Assembly (NCBI GenBank): GCA_016929035.1 | Contig: JAFGJP010000086.1 | Location: 1-9,896, forward strand | Length of the DNA: 9,896 bases | Origin: Candidatus Auribacterota bacterium | GTDB taxonomy: Bacteria > Auribacterota > JAFGBW01 > JAFGJP01 | Direction: 5' to 3' | In this document: positions 1 through 7,141 of the stretch, piece by piece | Numbering within the stretch: the stretch's first letter is position 1 | Layout: each line of letters begins with the position of its first letter | The notes under the pieces: model-generated | Seen by the model: the letters and a program-made list of their open reading frames with translations, nothing else | What the model was told of the DNA's origin: nothing | Database searches by the model: none | Made by a program: the position numbers and the translations under genes

Positions 1-60
1 GCTTAAACAAAAAGACAATAAAAAAATCAGGCAGATAACTGTTTTCTTTCTTTTTTGCAT
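1..60 (-). CDS. N-terminus of an exported protein (signal peptide), 3' part outside window
   Basis: Only the first 20 codons are inside the window; the frame is open to the left edge. The peptide starts MQKRKKTV and continues with a run of hydrophobic residues (ICLIFLLSF), which is the layout of a signal peptide or N-terminal membrane anchor: basic n-region, then hydrophobic core. The ATG (58-60) is preceded by AGGGA at 66-70 with a 5-nt spacer, a good Shine-Dalgarno match. The gene begins 32 nt after the asnB-like stop codon on the same strand, so the two are probably co-transcribed. Two cysteines lie in the hydrophobic stretch, so a lipoprotein is possible, but no lipobox can be judged before the sequence ends. 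The mature protein and its function are unknown; export to the envelope is an inference from the N-terminus alone. Confidence 0.6.
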   Translation of the reverse strand, partial: MQKRKKTVICLIFLLSFCLS

Positions 61-65
61 CTCGT

Positions 66-70
66 TCCCT
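66..70 (-). promoter_or_regulatory. Ribosome-binding site of the left-edge exported-protein gene
   Basis: The minus strand reads AGGGA, then ACGAG, then ATG. The match and 5-nt spacing support a real start at 60 for a gene that would otherwise be missed because only 60 coding bases are visible. Confidence 0.5.
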
Positions 71-92
71 GTTAAAAAAGTCTGATCCCTGA

Positions 93-1997
93 CTATTCCA
101 TAAACCTTCTAAACCATAGTTCCAGCATGATCAAGGAAAAAATCTGCTGAGAATAATCCTCTTTTTCCGATCGATGGTATTCTATCATATTCCTGATAGA
201 CTTTTCATCAAAAAAACCTCTTTTTCTGATAGCATCCGGAGACAGGAGCTCATCCACAAAACCCCTTAAATCCTCTTTTAGCCATTTGTCAACAGGAGCC
301 ATAAAGCCTATTTTTTTTCTTTTAAAGACTTCTTTGGGGATAATGTCTTGAAAGGCTTTCTGTAATATAAATTTCTTCTGCCAGCCATGAATCTTGAATG
401 GCGAAGGAATATGCACTGCCGCTTCCACCATATGGTGATCCATGAAGGGGACGCGGATCTCCAGAGAGTTCGCCATGCTCATTTTGTCGGTTAGAAAAAG
501 CAAATCATCAGGCAAATAGGTTTTGATGTCATAAAACATGAGCTTGTTCAGATCATCTAACTGGCCGGGCAGGTCGGGATCGCGATGATACTGCGTGTCA
601 TTCAACCTCTCATTCCGGCATTTGACGATTTCTTCTTTCAGCGACTCAAGATAAAAACTGTTTTTACTCTCTTCCTGAAAAAGGGACATATACCGCAAAT
701 ATCTTTCCAGCCAGGGAAGGTCGCTCGATGTGTGGACTTTTCTTACGCTTCTGATAAAATTCTTGACATAACCCGTCCTGTTAACGCGGGCATTCTTCAG
801 GAAAGCCTCAATAATCTTCTTTCGTATCCATCTGGGGATAAGAGCATAGTAGCGCGAAAGTTTGATTCCCAGATACCGAGAATAACCCCCAAAGAGCTCA
901 TCTCCCCCTGTTCCTGATAAAGCCACTTTGACATACCTCGCCGTCTCTTTTGAAATAATATATGTCAAAATGCTGGAACTGTCGCCGCATGGTTCTTCAA
1001 GATGCTCAACCGCCTTGTATATGATCTCTTTGTGATCAGGTGTAACAATGATCTCATTATGGTCCGTCTGGTAGTATTCTGCTGTTTTCCGGCAATAAGG
1101 GATCTCGTTAAACATAGGGCCGACACCTTTATACCCGATCGAGAAAGTTTTGACTTTTTTAGACATAAGCCTGCAGGCAAGTGCCGTAATGATCGTCGAG
1201 TCGATTCCCCCGCTTAAAAAAACGCCCACAGGAACGTCTGAACGAAGACGAAGCCTGACTGAATTCTCCATTTCTCTCCTGACTTGCTCTGCGTGCTCCT
1301 GCAGGCTCAAAACGGCCTTTCTTTTTGCAGGAATATCATAATACTTCTTTTCAGACATCTCATTTTTGTCATCACAAACAACCATGTAGCCCGCTCTCAC
1401 CCTTTTAATATGCTCGAACATGGTCAGAGGATGAGGGACATACTGATACCGCAGATAGCTGTCTACAGCAATAAAATCCAGTTTTTTCCTTATATTTTCA
1501 TACAGAAGAATAGGTCTTAGCTCTGAAGAATAAATAAAGGTATTGCTGTCATGGTAATAATAAAGCGGCTTTATGCCATATCTGTCCCGAAAAAGCAGAA
1601 GCTTTTTTTTCTTTTTGTCATAGATGGCAATGGCAAACATACCGTTGAGCTTCTGCACGCAGTCTTCGCCATGTTCTTCGTAAAGATGAAGAATGACTTC
1701 CGTATCCGAATGTGTCTTAAAACGATGTTTCTCTTCCAGTTCTTCTCGGAGCTCGATATAGTTGTATATTTCCCCGTTTTGAAAAACAACAAGCGAACCG
1801 TCATGACTGATAACAGGCTGTGTCCCTCCTGAAATATCGATGATGCTCAGACGCCGCATCCCCATTGAGAGGCCTTTTTCCGCATAAAAACCGGATTCAT
1901 CAGGCCCTCTGTGGGTCATCTGCGCTACCATGCTCCTGATCAGATCTTCTGAGTTCGAGAGATCTTCCTTTGTTTTAAATCCGCAAATCCCGCACAT
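93..1997 (-). CDS. asnB: Asparagine synthase (glutamine-hydrolysing)-like amidotransferase
   Basis: 634-residue class II glutamine amidotransferase fused to an ATP-dependent synthetase domain. It should release ammonia from glutamine and transfer it to an adenylated carboxylate: aspartate in the classical enzyme, possibly a sugar acid in glycan loci. The protein opens MCGICG, giving the catalytic Cys2 after Met removal. Glutaminase motifs follow: RRLSIID (48-54), NGEIYNY (74-80) and SDTE (97-100). The synthetase half carries the PP-loop SGGIDST (262-268) and SGTGGDELFGGY (361-372), with KMSMANSLEIRVPF at 505-518. All key residues are present and the length fits the family. AAGG lies 9 nt before the ATG. 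It is the first gene of a leftward unit and diverges from the polymerase gene. AsnB paralogues in polysaccharide and exosortase-associated loci are common, so the substrate may be a glycan precursor rather than free aspartate; the sequence does not decide this. Confidence 0.93.
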   Translation of the reverse strand: MCGICGFKTKEDLSNSEDLIRSMVAQMTHRGPDESGFYAEKGLSMGMRRLSIIDISGGTQPVISHDGSLVVFQNGEIYNYIELREELEEKHRFKTHSDTEVILHLYEEHGEDCVQKLNGMFAIAIYDKKKKKLLLFRDRYGIKPLYYYHDSNTFIYSSELRPILLYENIRKKLDFIAVDSYLRYQYVPHPLTMFEHIKRVRAGYMVVCDDKNEMSEKKYYDIPAKRKAVLSLQEHAEQVRREMENSVRLRLRSDVPVGVFLSGGIDSTIITALACRLMSKKVKTFSIGYKGVGPMFNEIPYCRKTAEYYQTDHNEIIVTPDHKEIIYKAVEHLEEPCGDSSSILTYIISKETARYVKVALSGTGGDELFGGYSRYLGIKLSRYYALIPRWIRKKIIEAFLKNARVNRTGYVKNFIRSVRKVHTSSDLPWLERYLRYMSLFQEESKNSFYLESLKEEIVKCRNERLNDTQYHRDPDLPGQLDDLNKLMFYDIKTYLPDDLLFLTDKMSMANSLEIRVPFMDHHMVEAAVHIPSPFKIHGWQKKFILQKAFQDIIPKEVFKRKKIGFMAPVDKWLKEDLRGFVDELLSPDAIRKRGFFDEKSIRNMIEYHRSEKEDYSQQIFSLIMLELWFRRFME

Positions 1998-2197
1998 TTT
2001 TTTATGCCTTGTTTTGACTTATCATCACTCAACATTGTAAATTAACACAATCGCTATTTCCATAAAAAACAAAGAGAAAGGCATTATGATTTTGTTTTTT
2101 CTCTTCATCTTTATATCTTAATTATGATAGGATTTTTTATCGGCAAAGATCATTCTTATGAATTGTTTTGAATGCAACGCGTTTTTTAAATGATTTT
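1998..2197. other. AT-rich divergent intergenic region
   Basis: This spacer separates the leftward amidotransferase unit from the rightward polymerase-flippase pair and must hold the promoters of both if they are expressed locally. It is rich in A and T runs. A 10-bp inverted repeat, AAAAAACAAA (2064-2073) against TTTGTTTTTT (2091-2100), surrounds a 17-nt loop; it is low-complexity and could be chance. An 11-codon ORF starts at ATG 2158, has no clear ribosome-binding site, and stops at 2193, four bases before the likely polymerase ATG. No conserved gene or RNA structure is recognisable. Confidence 0.5.
2014..2043 (+). promoter_or_regulatory. Candidate sigma70-type promoter for the polymerase-flippase pair
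   Basis: TTGACT (2014-2019) resembles a -35 box, and TAAATT (2038-2043) lies 18 nt further on as a -10 candidate. It would give a leader of roughly 150 nt before the likely ATG at 2198. On the opposite strand TACAAT (2034-2039 in plus coordinates) could be a -10 box for the amidotransferase gene, but its -35 region is poor. In AT-rich DNA such matches arise by chance, so this is only a candidate. Confidence 0.3.
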
Positions 2198-3697
2198 ATG
2201 AATCTGAACAAACTTCTGCTTTTCGCTTCTGGACTGGCCATTATTATTTTTTTCCTGACGGGAAAATATGCCTGCTGTTTTATTCTGGCTTCCGCGGCGG
2301 TCTGCTTTTTTTTAAATATGCAAAGCAGACATTTTGTGCCGGCAGCCGTCCTTTTTCTCACCCCTCTCGAAAGAAGAGCGCCTGTTATCCCTCTTTCGAT
2401 TGAAAACATTGTTTACGCGAAATATCTCATAACTCTTTTTCTCATTTTGCTCTGGTTTCTTGAATATGGAAAGAAAAGAAATTTTTTGAAAAAAAGGCCG
2501 TTTGTCAGAATATGGATTTTCGGCTTCTCTCTTCTGGTGATTATTACGACCATTGCTTCTTACAATTATATGATCAGCCTCAAGGGGATATTGTCCCTTT
2601 TTATCGGATTCGTCACTTTTATCTTATTTTACGAATACCTTTCCCGCGTGGAAAATATAAAAAAAATATTTTTCGCTTTCTTGATCATTACGACTGCACT
2701 GTGCCTGACAGTCGTCCTGCAATATGTTATTATGAAATATAATAAGCTCCTTTTCCTTGAAAAATTCATCATTTCTCCTGACCTGCGCCTTTTCAGCCGA
2801 TTGGAAAATCTGCTGGATGTCACTTCCCCTGTCCGCGTAAACGGCACATTCGGCCATCCCAACGCGCTGGGGTTTTACCTCATCTACCTTTTTTTTATAA
2901 TCCTCCCGGCGCTTTTTATCAAAATGAAAAACACTTCCATGAAGATACTGACCGCGCTTGCTGCTTTCCTGTGCTGTTTAGCTATCTATGCCACCAACTC
3001 CAGAAGCATCATTATCGGTTCTGCTCTTGGAACATCGGTTATTTTTTTGTTTTACTTCAAAAAAAGGTTCATTCTGCCCTCGATCATGGCTGTTCTTTTA
3101 ATTTCTTCAATATTCCTTTTCGTGCCCTTTCCTCAGTCTTCGGTGGAAAAATACTTTCGCGTAAAATCAGGGATTTCCGAAAGAGACATCATCTGGAAAA
3201 CGGCATGGTCCTTTTTCGTGAAGAAGCCTTTTCTCGGATACGGCCTGGACAGCTATTATTTTCTCTACAGCGAGCTGGAGGGGCCTCCTTTGGCCGGCGA
3301 TTTCAATCAGTTTCTGCTCGACCTGATCAGCATTAAGAAGCTGGGCTATATCGCGGACAATGTCGTTCTCTGGACACGCCCTACACCGCATAACATGTAC
3401 CTTACAGCCCTTCTGGATATGGGTATCCCGGGCCTTGTCTTCATATGCGCTTTTTTTTATTATCTTTTTTCATCTTCCGTTAAACTTCTCATGGGCCTGT
3501 CCGGAAAACCTTACAGCCTGTTGACTGCGGCCTCTGCAACATGCACCGGGCTTTTTGCTGCTATTATCTTCAGGGGCTTTTTTGAGTTTTCCGGCTTTTA
3601 TAAACAGCCGTTTGAATGCACGATGCTCTCCTTGATCATCGCCCTTCTTTTTGTAACCCAGGAAGCTGTACACGGTGAACATGAACACGCATTATAA
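2198..3697 (+). CDS. O-antigen ligase/polymerase-like membrane protein (Wzy/WaaL family)
   Basis: Polytopic inner-membrane protein of the family that polymerises lipid-linked oligosaccharide units or ligates glycan to a lipid or protein acceptor in the periplasm. Numbered from an alternative TTG start at 2168 (509 residues), it has about ten or more hydrophobic segments. It carries the family-typical NGTFGHPNALGFY (225-237), TNSRS (276-280), and a large loop from about 320 to 415 containing RDIIW (339-343), KKPFLGYGLD (352-361) and PHNMYLTALLDMGIPG (407-422). The loop's Arg and His residues are those usually implicated in catalysis. The start is uncertain: an in-frame stop at 2159-2161 limits it to TTG 2168 or ATG 2198, and neither has a clear ribosome-binding site. 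ATG 2198 is preferred because it begins MNLNK just before the first membrane segment (499 residues). Polymerase and ligase roles cannot be separated by sequence alone. It overlaps the flippase gene. Confidence 0.85.
   Translation: MNLNKLLLFASGLAIIIFFLTGKYACCFILASAAVCFFLNMQSRHFVPAAVLFLTPLERRAPVIPLSIENIVYAKYLITLFLILLWFLEYGKKRNFLKKRPFVRIWIFGFSLLVIITTIASYNYMISLKGILSLFIGFVTFILFYEYLSRVENIKKIFFAFLIITTALCLTVVLQYVIMKYNKLLFLEKFIISPDLRLFSRLENLLDVTSPVRVNGTFGHPNALGFYLIYLFFIILPALFIKMKNTSMKILTALAAFLCCLAIYATNSRSIIIGSALGTSVIFLFYFKKRFILPSIMAVLLISSIFLFVPFPQSSVEKYFRVKSGISERDIIWKTAWSFFVKKPFLGYGLDSYYFLYSELEGPPLAGDFNQFLLDLISIKKLGYIADNVVLWTRPTPHNMYLTALLDMGIPGLVFICAFFYYLFSSSVKLLMGLSGKPYSLLTAASATCTGLFAAIIFRGFFEFSGFYKQPFECTMLSLIIALLFVTQEAVHGEHEHAL
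3660..3665 (+). promoter_or_regulatory. Ribosome-binding site that selects the flippase GTG start
   Basis: AGGAAG lies inside the 3' end of the polymerase gene, 9 nt before GTG 3675 and 15 nt before ATG 3681. The spacing favours the GTG, so the flippase start sits inside the upstream gene and the two are likely translationally coupled. Confidence 0.5.
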
Positions 3698-5129
3698 AAA
3701 GCACTTTTTATCCAATTCCTTTTTTCTGAGCTTAATCACGTTTATCTGGCCTTTTTACCTCTTCTTTCTTACAATACTTATCGCCAACTTTCTCGGGTCA
3801 CGCGCACTCGGCGAATATTCCATCGTTTCTAACTACTACAGCCTTTTCGTCAATATTGCGATCATGGGGCTGAACGTTCTTCTCGTAAGGGAACTCTCCG
3901 TGCGCGATGACGGGAACTCCTATTTCATCAATGCTGTCTACCTGGGCATGTTATCCTCGTTAATCTCCATGGCCGCTGTCTGCTTTCTTGGCGTGATCAT
4001 GGGATACTCTTCGCACATCAAAATGCTTCTTTTTATCTTCTCTTTAGGCATTGTGTTTGATGTCCTGATACTTTACTGCCAGTCCGCTTATCTCTCCCTC
4101 AATAAAATTCATATTTTTTTCTATATTTTCTTTACCAGCCTGATTATTTTGACCGCTTTACTGACATTCCTGATCATCAAAAAAGTCGATCTGTCCGTTA
4201 TCGGACTGGCTATCGCCGCGATTAAAGCAGGTACGGCTTTCGCCAGCCTTTTTTTTCTTCACTCAGATAGATTTTCTCTCAGCCCCGCCCTCTTTAACTT
4301 TCATACTTTTAAAAGCATCATTTTTCTTCTGCCGATATTTTCCATACTCAGCATAATCGAGATCGTCATCCTGCGCATTGATATAGCCCTTCTATCGAAG
4401 ATCCTTAACGAAATGGACGTAGCCGTTTACTCTATAGCGAAACGTTTCATTTTCTTTGTTTTTCTTCTGGCATTAAATCTGGCTATAGGGGCATCCCCTC
4501 TTCTTGCGAAAAAGCTTGCTGAAGAGCCCGGGCTCTTTTATCATCTCGAAGAAAGAATAACCGCTGTTCTTTTGGCCTTGTCAGCTTTCATCAATATCAA
4601 CCTGTGGATCTTCGCCAAACCGATTATCTTTCTTTTCTTCGGCAAAGAATATGTGCAATCCGTAGACATACTGAGGATCCTTTCCTTATCCTGTGTTCCT
4701 ATATTCCTTTCAACGTATTTTTCCAAACTGCTCATTATCGTTAACCATCAGAAAAAAGACCTCTACGCGCTTTTTCTTTGCTTATTATTATCACCGGTCC
4801 TTTACCTTTTCCTCTGCTTGAAATACGGCCTGCATGGATGCGGATACGCTTTTCTCTTCATGTCCTTTCTCTTATTTATTTTACGCAGTTTTTTCATCTG
4901 GAGATCGGACCCCCTTATCATAAAAAAGCTTCGCCCTTTAACGGCTAAATTCTTTTTTTCCGTATTGTTCTATGGCCTAACCCTTTTTATTGTCCAGAAC
5001 ATGTCACTTCCTCTTCAATGGACGGTCGTTCATGTTGTCTTTCTGGGATCGCTATTTCTTCTGCAGATCATGAAAATAAAGGATGTGGATATCCTGATCC
5101 ATATCCTTAAAAAAAAAATATCCTCCTGA
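3675..5129 (+). CDS. wzx: Wzx-type lipid-linked oligosaccharide flippase (MOP superfamily)
   Basis: 484-residue, strongly hydrophobic protein, the usual length for a polysaccharide flippase with 12-14 membrane helices. It would move undecaprenyl-linked glycan units from the cytoplasmic to the periplasmic face of the inner membrane. Typical features are the first-helix pair followed by LGSRALGEYSI (40-50), a charged residue within a membrane segment in LRIDIALLSK (233-242) followed by VAVYSIAKRF (249-258), and FFGKEYVQSVDILRIL (321-336). The GTG at 3675 is chosen over ATG 3681 because of AGGAAG at 3660-3665; this gives a 23-nt overlap with the polymerase gene. The 3' end holds an A10 run at 5109-5118, seven codons before the stop and prone to indels. 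The individual membrane helices were judged by eye. The gene symbol denotes the family role; the transported glycan is unknown. Confidence 0.85.
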   Translation: MNMNTHYKKHFLSNSFFLSLITFIWPFYLFFLTILIANFLGSRALGEYSIVSNYYSLFVNIAIMGLNVLLVRELSVRDDGNSYFINAVYLGMLSSLISMAAVCFLGVIMGYSSHIKMLLFIFSLGIVFDVLILYCQSAYLSLNKIHIFFYIFFTSLIILTALLTFLIIKKVDLSVIGLAIAAIKAGTAFASLFFLHSDRFSLSPALFNFHTFKSIIFLLPIFSILSIIEIVILRIDIALLSKILNEMDVAVYSIAKRFIFFVFLLALNLAIGASPLLAKKLAEEPGLFYHLEERITAVLLALSAFININLWIFAKPIIFLFFGKEYVQSVDILRILSLSCVPIFLSTYFSKLLIIVNHQKKDLYALFLCLLLSPVLYLFLCLKYGLHGCGYAFLFMSFLLFILRSFFIWRSDPLIIKKLRPLTAKFFFSVLFYGLTLFIVQNMSLPLQWTVVHVVFLGSLFLLQIMKIKDVDILIHILKKKISS

Positions 5130-5248
5130 TCATCAGCAAGAAAGACTGAAAGATGCTGAGCTGAAGAGAGATTCTGGAAGGCACCGCCGTGGAAAGAGGG
5201 GCGATTTATCCGGCCAGAGAAATTATTGCCATTCAGGAAGCGTTCGGG
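5130..5248. other. Convergent intergenic gap, possible coding remnant
   Basis: The gap lies between the stops of the flippase and the glycosyltransferase and is visibly richer in G and C than the flippase gene. No strong intrinsic terminator is seen: TCAGCA (5133-5138) pairs with TGCTGA (5154-5159) but no U-run follows. On the plus strand GGAAGG (5176-5181) precedes GTG 5189 by 7 nt, and the frame reads ERGAIYPAREIIAIQEAFGL before entering the glycosyltransferase gene antisense. This looks protein-like, but I do not recognise it; it may be a gene remnant or chance. Confidence 0.3.
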
Positions 5249-6307
5249 TTAAAGGTAGTAGATCCGGCATTTGAAAGAATAGAATATCCTCAGCATGATC
5301 GTCCACAGCCTTCTGACAAACCACAGAACATATATCGTTATGGCCTGGCCATAGCCGGCCGTGCATTTCTTCTTTTTAAGGCGCAATCTGGCTGTTATGA
5401 CTTCTTTCATCATCTCCAATACGTGAAAAAGGATAATAACCGCCCATCCCCCCTTTACGATCAGCAGCAGGAGCATGGCCGTAACATAACAAGTGTAGTG
5501 TGTTACATAGATGAATAAAGGAAATTTTTTGTTCCACAACATCCTGTTAAAAAGGCAAACACAAAAAGAGCGCCTCATGTAATTTTTTAACAGAATTGTC
5601 CACGTCCTGGTATATTCTTTCTGCTTTCTGAGAATGCTGAAAAAATCCATTTTTTTAAAATTATGATAAACGATCATCTTTTTAAAAAATAAATACATTC
5701 TGACGTTTGCCTGCAAAGCCCTCAAGACATAGTCGACATCCTCGCCGGCAGCTGTTTTAAAAGACGTATCGAAAAGTCCTATCTTTTTTACCGATGCCGT
5801 TCTGAAAGCGCTGTTGTAAGTCGAAAGCAGTTTGCACTCAAAAACCTCTTTTTTGTCGCGCAGCTCCATTTCCGGGAACAGGGTCGTGTCAAGAAACCAG
5901 TATAAATTCATAAAATTTTCCAAAATATTTTTGCTGGGATAAGACAGATGGCTTCCGCCGACGGCGTCGTATTCAGGATGTTCTAAAAAAAATCCGACGA
6001 TAGATTCCACCCAGTCCTTTTCCGGAATGCAGTCAGAATCCAGAAAAGCGATGATATCCCCGGATGCCAGCGTGATGCCCCTGTTTCTCGCGCTGGCCGC
6101 CCCTTTCTCCCTTTCATCATCCAAGACCACCGGGGCCTCTTTATTACTGGCGATAAAGCTCCGGACGACTTCTTTGCTTCGATCTTTAGAGCCGTTATCA
6201 ACAACAATAATTTCATAGGGGCGCATGGTCTGTCTTAAAAAAGCGTCGAGCACAAGAAAAATATTATTCTCATCATTATAAAGCGGTATGACGACGGATA
6301 CTTTCAT
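5249..6307 (-). CDS. Family 2 glycosyltransferase with membrane-associated C-terminus
   Basis: Inverting GT-A-fold glycosyltransferase that would transfer a nucleotide-activated sugar to a lipid-linked or other acceptor on the cytoplasmic face of the membrane. Numbered from ATG 6325, it shows KVSVVIPLYN (8-17), VVDNGSKDRS (41-50), the metal-binding DXD as LDSDCIPEKDW (95-105), and the catalytic-base motif AGEDVDYVLR (193-202). After about residue 265 come hydrophobic stretches (roughly 268-290, 292-304 and 327-345) that suggest membrane attachment. The start is set at ATG 6307 because MKVSVVIP is the usual N-terminus of this family; ATG 6325 adds six residues (MVSDDH) and neither start has a clear ribosome-binding site. 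It is the last gene of the leftward cluster, 39 nt after the methyltransferase stop. The sugar donor and acceptor are not identifiable. Confidence 0.9.
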   Translation of the reverse strand: MKVSVVIPLYNDENNIFLVLDAFLRQTMRPYEIIVVDNGSKDRSKEVVRSFIASNKEAPVVLDDEREKGAASARNRGITLASGDIIAFLDSDCIPEKDWVESIVGFFLEHPEYDAVGGSHLSYPSKNILENFMNLYWFLDTTLFPEMELRDKKEVFECKLLSTYNSAFRTASVKKIGLFDTSFKTAAGEDVDYVLRALQANVRMYLFFKKMIVYHNFKKMDFFSILRKQKEYTRTWTILLKNYMRRSFCVCLFNRMLWNKKFPLFIYVTHYTCYVTAMLLLLIVKGGWAVIILFHVLEMMKEVITARLRLKKKKCTAGYGQAITIYVLWFVRRLWTIMLRIFYSFKCRIYYL

Positions 6308-6346
6308 ATGATCATCTGAAACCATTTTTACGGTTTATGCAACGCG

Positions 6347-7141
6347 TTATGCCTTGCTGAGATAAATATATTGCACATAACTGTATTTTCTAAGAAAAGG
6401 CAACCGGTAAAACAGCCTGTCCAGCCAAGCAAACGGCAAATAGCATCTGTCTCTGAACAGATAAACAGGGATAAGCCGAAACATCAGCAGTTCAGGATAC
6501 TCCACTCTGACCTGAAACTCTTTCTCGAGCGACAGGATCTTATCGTGACTGAAAGGAGTCTCCTTGCCGTCGCTGTATTTCGGCACATGGAAGCGCCCGA
6601 CGATGTTTTTGCGGAACCACATGAGGAGAGGACTGGACGCGTTGTTTTCGCAGAAAAAAGCTTTGCCTCCATCACAAAGAGACCGCCTCATAATCTTTAC
6701 AAAAGGATCAAATGGATCAATATGATGGAGGATCATGGACCCGAAAATGCAATCAAAAACGCCGAACCTGTCTATGTCCTGCGCTGATGCAATGAGGGCT
6801 TGAACATTGTCTATGTTGTTCACTTTGCAGAGAGAATCAATATTCTTTATCGCGACTTCACTCGTATCTATGCTGACAACCTTTGCGCCATGCTTGGCAA
6901 AAAAAAATGTTGCAAGCCCGTTCCCGCATCCGATGTCCAGCACCCTTTTGCCCCGAAGGTCTCCAAAAGACCTTAAGGCGGCAAGCAATACCGGATCGTT
7001 CATCCCTTTGATGCCCAGATGTCCTGTCTTCCCCTCAAGCTTTTTATGCATCTCATCCCAGAAATCCATATGCTCACTCTTTTTTTCCTTCAAGCGCGCC
7101 GCCAATGTCCGTTTCAGCTCTTTAAAAGATATTCTTTCCAT
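6347..7141 (-). CDS. Class I SAM-dependent methyltransferase
   Basis: 264-residue Rossmann-fold methyltransferase. The SAM-binding motif I is VLDIGCGNG (67-75), the acidic residue ending strand 2 is Asp92 in VVSIDTSEVA, and the later core reads FDCIFGSMILHHIDPF (129-144), as in the UbiE/Methyltransf_11 group. The first 45 residues are highly charged and lie before the fold; the C-terminal 80 residues contain aromatic-rich stretches (for example 217-250) that may contact a membrane or lipid substrate. The start codon lies inside the 3' end of the B12-type radical SAM gene (28-nt overlap) and has no evident ribosome-binding site of its own, so it probably depends on translational coupling. Substrate unknown; a sugar, lipid carrier or product of the adjacent radical SAM enzymes are all possible from context. 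Confidence 0.9.
   Translation of the reverse strand: MERISFKELKRTLAARLKEKKSEHMDFWDEMHKKLEGKTGHLGIKGMNDPVLLAALRSFGDLRGKRVLDIGCGNGLATFFFAKHGAKVVSIDTSEVAIKNIDSLCKVNNIDNVQALIASAQDIDRFGVFDCIFGSMILHHIDPFDPFVKIMRRSLCDGGKAFFCENNASSPLLMWFRKNIVGRFHVPKYSDGKETPFSHDKILSLEKEFQVRVEYPELLMFRLIPVYLFRDRCYLPFAWLDRLFYRLPFLRKYSYVQYIYLSKA

Noticed and set aside
585..917. Plus-strand ORF of 110 codons opposite the amidotransferase
   Set aside because: It is fully antisense to a gene with complete catalytic motifs and shows no domain of its own.
2137..2409. Minus-strand ORF of 90 codons under the start of the polymerase gene
   Set aside because: It lies opposite a convincing membrane protein, has no recognisable domain, and looks like a shadow frame.
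5087..5106. Inverted repeat GGATAT / ATATCC with an 8-nt loop as a rightward terminator
   Set aside because: It lies within flippase codons and is followed by A residues rather than T on the plus strand.
5189..5518. Plus-strand ORF of 109 codons as an intact gene
   Set aside because: About 270 of its 330 bases are antisense to a well-supported glycosyltransferase; only the first 60 bases are kept as a possible remnant.
2172..6348. Identical 12-mer ATGCAACGCGTT at 2172-2183 and 6337-6348
   Set aside because: A few chance 12-base matches are expected in about 10 kb; the flanks do not extend the match and there is no target duplication or element between the copies.
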